Positions 61,821 to 64,000 of a DNA stretch of 64,000 nucleotides are shown here, in pieces (the first letter of the stretch is position 1; each line of letters begins with the position of its first letter). Made by a program: the position numbers and the translations under genes. Location: positions 3,162,001 through 3,226,000 of the forward strand of contig NZ_CP093301.1 in the NCBI RefSeq assembly GCF_024362785.1. Direction: 5' to 3'. The stretch comes from Evansella sp. LMS18 (GTDB lineage Bacteria; Bacillota; Bacilli; Bacillales; Salisediminibacteriaceae). The notes beneath the pieces were generated by a model that saw only the letters and a program-made list of their open reading frames with translations, was not told the DNA's origin and made no database searches.

Positions 61821-61850
61821 ATAGAAATAGGGGAGCGAGGTGGTCCATCA

Positions 61851-63008
61851 ATGGGATACAGAAAAGAGAAAATAGTTTTGCATCTTATACTTCTGCTGAT
61901 ATTTATAAGTGTTCATATGCAGTACCCGGTGTTTACTCCTCTGGCGGTTTCCCTTGGGGCAGGCAGTATGGTCATAGGATTAATGCTGAGCACGGCTTCC
62001 TTTGCAAACCTTGGAGGCAATCTTCTTGCGGGGCTGTCAATCGACAGGACAGGCCCTAAGCTTTTTATAGTTATACCATTAATATTGCTTGCAATATCTT
62101 TTTTTGCCCATGTTTTTGTTCAGGAGACAAGCCATTTGTTTATTTTGAGAGTACTCAACGGCTTTATACTGGCTTTCTTAACTCCTGCATGTATGGCCTT
62201 TTTATCGTCGTTTGCACGAAACAGTGAATCGCAGAGCAGGAATATGGCACTCAATACGTTTATGATCACCCTGGCAATGGCGGCTGCTCCGGCACTTGGC
62301 GGCTGGGCAGGGGAAAACTACGGGGCTGATGGTGCTTATTTAATCATCTCTGTCCTGACAGTAGCAGCTTTCTGTTTAGCAGTATTATTTCTGGAACAGC
62401 CTCCAGTGCGCGTAAAACGTAAGGCAACGAAGCCGGGGTCCAGGAGCACTGCCTTGAATTCTCTCTTTTATCCGGTTTTTCTGACTGCATTTGCCATTAT
62501 GTTCGCTCAGAGTATCTTAATGTACGAGCTTCCGTTTTTAATAGTGGAACAAGGTGTTTCGAAAGGAGAAGCGGGAAAACTGACAAGCCTGCTGGGAATA
62601 GGTACGATGCTCGTGCTCGCATTTGTTTTCCTCCACCGGATCCGGAGTGACATCAGAGCTTTTTCCGGTTTAACCTTAATGGCTGCAGCTCTTGGAATAA
62701 TGATGTTTTTTGATAAAATGCTTCCGTATTATAGCATTCTTTTATTCGGAGCTGCCTCAGGCGTTATTTTTCCCGCATTGATGACTCTTGTGACAGAAAA
62801 GACCGGGGAGGGAAGCCGAGGAATGGCTTTTGCATTCCTGTCTGCTATATTTTCTACAGGGACAATTACCGGGCCATTTGTGGCTGCAGCAGTGAGGGAT
62901 TTTATCTCCCCATATTTTGCTGCGTGGTTTGTTCTGATGGCTGTAGTCGCTGTGCAAGGGTCTTACATGCTGAAACAGGCTCATCCTGCCTCTGTCTCCC
63001 GCACTTAA
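61851..63008 (+). CDS. MFS transporter
   Basis: A 385-residue transporter with 12 predicted helices. The cytosolic loop between helices 2 and 3 reads NLLAGLSIDRTGPK (motif A variant G-x-x-x-D-R). No substrate can be assigned; the closest impression is of multidrug or sugar efflux MFS proteins of Bacilli. The start is ATG 61851 (MGYRKEK), 7 bases from GAGGTGG. It is inserted between hit and ecsA, which are neighbours in B. subtilis. Confidence 0.82.
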   Translation: MGYRKEKIVLHLILLLIFISVHMQYPVFTPLAVSLGAGSMVIGLMLSTASFANLGGNLLAGLSIDRTGPKLFIVIPLILLAISFFAHVFVQETSHLFILRVLNGFILAFLTPACMAFLSSFARNSESQSRNMALNTFMITLAMAAAPALGGWAGENYGADGAYLIISVLTVAAFCLAVLFLEQPPVRVKRKATKPGSRSTALNSLFYPVFLTAFAIMFAQSILMYELPFLIVEQGVSKGEAGKLTSLLGIGTMLVLAFVFLHRIRSDIRAFSGLTLMAAALGIMMFFDKMLPYYSILLFGAASGVIFPALMTLVTEKTGEGSRGMAFAFLSAIFSTGTITGPFVAAAVRDFISPYFAAWFVLMAVVAVQGSYMLKQAHPASVSRT

Positions 63009-63072
63009 CTTTTCAAGCCTGCCGGAATCATTTATAGTAGGAAATGGACGAACCTTTTAAAGGAGAATGTGT

Positions 63073-63822
63073 ATGGAACCTATTCTTAAAGTAGATAAAT
63101 TATCAGGCGGTTATCAAAGGAGCAGGCCTGTGCTCCATGAAGTTAGTTTTACAGTGAAGAAGCATGAAATTGTCGGTCTCATCGGCCTGAATGGTGCCGG
63201 TAAAAGCACAACGATTAAACATATACTTGGACTTATGGAACCGCACTCCGGGGAAGTGAGGCTTTCGGGAAAGACCTGGGCGGAAAACCGGGATGAATAC
63301 AGGCAGAGCATGGCTTACATACCTGAAATGCCCCTTCTCTATGAGGAAATGACCTTATGGGAGCATCTGGAGCTTACAGCCATGGCTTACGGACTGGATG
63401 AAAAAACTTTTAAAGAACGGGCGGAAGCTCTTTTAAAAGAATTCAGAATGGAAAAAATGGGTAACTGGTTCCCGAGCCATTTCTCAAAAGGGATGCGTCA
63501 AAAAGTGATGATCATGTGCGCATTTCTCGTCAGTCCTGCTTTATATGTAGCGGATGAGCCGTTTGTCGGCCTCGACCCATTAGGGATAAAATCCTTTCTT
63601 GACCGGATGCTGGAAATGAAGGAACAGGGCTGCGGCATACTTATGTCCACACATATTCTGGCTACTGCGGAAAAATATTGTGACCGGTTCATCCTGCTTC
63701 ATAATGGAAGGATCATTCTTCAGGGAACGTTGAGTGAACTTCAGGAACAGGCTGGTATGCCAGGATCAGATCTTGATGATATATACACTGAAATGACTAA
63801 GGAAGATAACCATGTGGAATGA
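63073..63822 (+). CDS. ecsA: ABC transporter ATPase EcsA
   Basis: A 249-residue ATPase that powers EcsB. Walker A GLNGAGKSTTIKHI near residue 40, signature FSKGMRQKVMIMCAFL (a variant of LSGGQ, typical of EcsA), Walker B ALYVADEPFVGLDP, and switch MSTHILATAEKYC. In B. subtilis EcsAB affects protein secretion, processing and competence. The start is ATG 63073, 7 bases from AAAGGAG. It overlaps ecsB by 11 bases. Confidence 0.95.
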   Translation: MEPILKVDKLSGGYQRSRPVLHEVSFTVKKHEIVGLIGLNGAGKSTTIKHILGLMEPHSGEVRLSGKTWAENRDEYRQSMAYIPEMPLLYEEMTLWEHLELTAMAYGLDEKTFKERAEALLKEFRMEKMGNWFPSHFSKGMRQKVMIMCAFLVSPALYVADEPFVGLDPLGIKSFLDRMLEMKEQGCGILMSTHILATAEKYCDRFILLHNGRIILQGTLSELQEQAGMPGSDLDDIYTEMTKEDNHVE

Positions 63823-64000
63823 AAAGAAGCTATGGGATAAACGACGATCTGATTACTGGGCGATGGCCGTTAAGTACTTAAGGCTCATTGCAAACAGCGG
63901 CTTCCTGTTCACCATTTACCTCCTGTTTGTCTTTGGAAGCTATTATTACGGCCAGTTTCTGGAATGGCTTCCGGAAACTTTTCCTGCTGTTTTATTTTTC
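63812..64000 (+). CDS. ecsB: EcsB, ABC transporter membrane subunit (3' truncated by window edge)
   Basis: The frame opens at ATG 63812 inside the end of ecsA (MWNEKKLWDKRRSDYWAMAV) and runs on to the window edge with 63 codons. A membrane helix follows at about residues 33-50 (GFLFTIYLLFVFGSYYYG). Position and N-terminal character fit EcsB, the transmembrane partner of EcsA. Confidence 0.88.
   Translation, partial: MWNEKKLWDKRRSDYWAMAVKYLRLIANSGFLFTIYLLFVFGSYYYGQFLEWLPETFPAVLFF

Overview
The window is a piece of chromosome from a spore-forming member of the Bacillaceae. Spore genes (splAB, an alpha/beta SASP, yheC/yheD-type coat genes, yhaL-like, scoC/hpr) lie among housekeeping genes. The blocks yheE-yheC/D-yheB-yheA, yhaO-yhaN-yhaM and hpr-yhaH-serC-hit-ecsA-ecsB match the order I remember for Bacillus subtilis, with insertions and losses. 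The many dispersed intergenic repeats are typical of environmental, often alkaliphilic or halophilic, Bacillaceae. Species cannot be fixed from the sequence alone. I see no rRNA, tRNA, prophage, transposase or CRISPR array.

Layout. 1-6000: end of an AidB-type acyl-CoA dehydrogenase, spore photoproduct lyase operon splAB (leftward), a phasin-like protein and an ABC1-family kinase. 6300-10150: pseudouridine catabolism psuK-psuG, converging on a trehalose PTS gene treP whose upstream region carries two TreR-like palindromes. 10280-13560: tungstate ABC transporter tupABC with a HTH/binding-protein regulator. 14000-19500: epimerase, aldo/keto reductase, ECF sigma factor with putative anti-sigma, RsbR-like STAS protein and a CcdA-like membrane protein. 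19850-25173: NAD de novo locus, niaR-nadS divergent from nadB-nadC-nadA, with a NiaR-type operator between; nadC is broken by an in-frame TAA. 25650-33582: leucine/isovaleryl-CoA degradation operon (acyl-CoA dehydrogenase, biotin carboxylase, biotin carrier, HMG-CoA lyase, methylglutaconyl-CoA hydratase, carboxyltransferase) ending in scoAB, which activates the acetoacetate produced. 33880-37600: SASP, a small zinc-ribbon-like protein, msmX, a PucR-type regulator and yheE. 37839-42819: four tandem YheC/YheD ATP-grasp paralogs. 42950-47870: yheB, yheA, a 52-bp tandem array, HAD phosphatase, thioesterase and small proteins. 47974-55420: yhaO-yhaN nuclease pair, a CssRS-like two-component system and yhaM. 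55580-64000: small membrane and spore genes, scoC/hpr, yhaH, serC, hit, an MFS transporter, ecsA and the start of ecsB.

The most unusual material is non-coding: (i) ten 52-bp tandem repeats in perfect register just after yheA, each able to form a hairpin; (ii) a MITE-like family with terminal inverted repeats in at least five copies carrying variable internal modules, two of whose ends supply the stop codons of nadA and the enoyl-CoA hydratase gene; (iii) two further dispersed families, one with a copy inside splAB. The main coding anomalies are the nadC nonsense codon and the doubling of the yheC/yheD pair.
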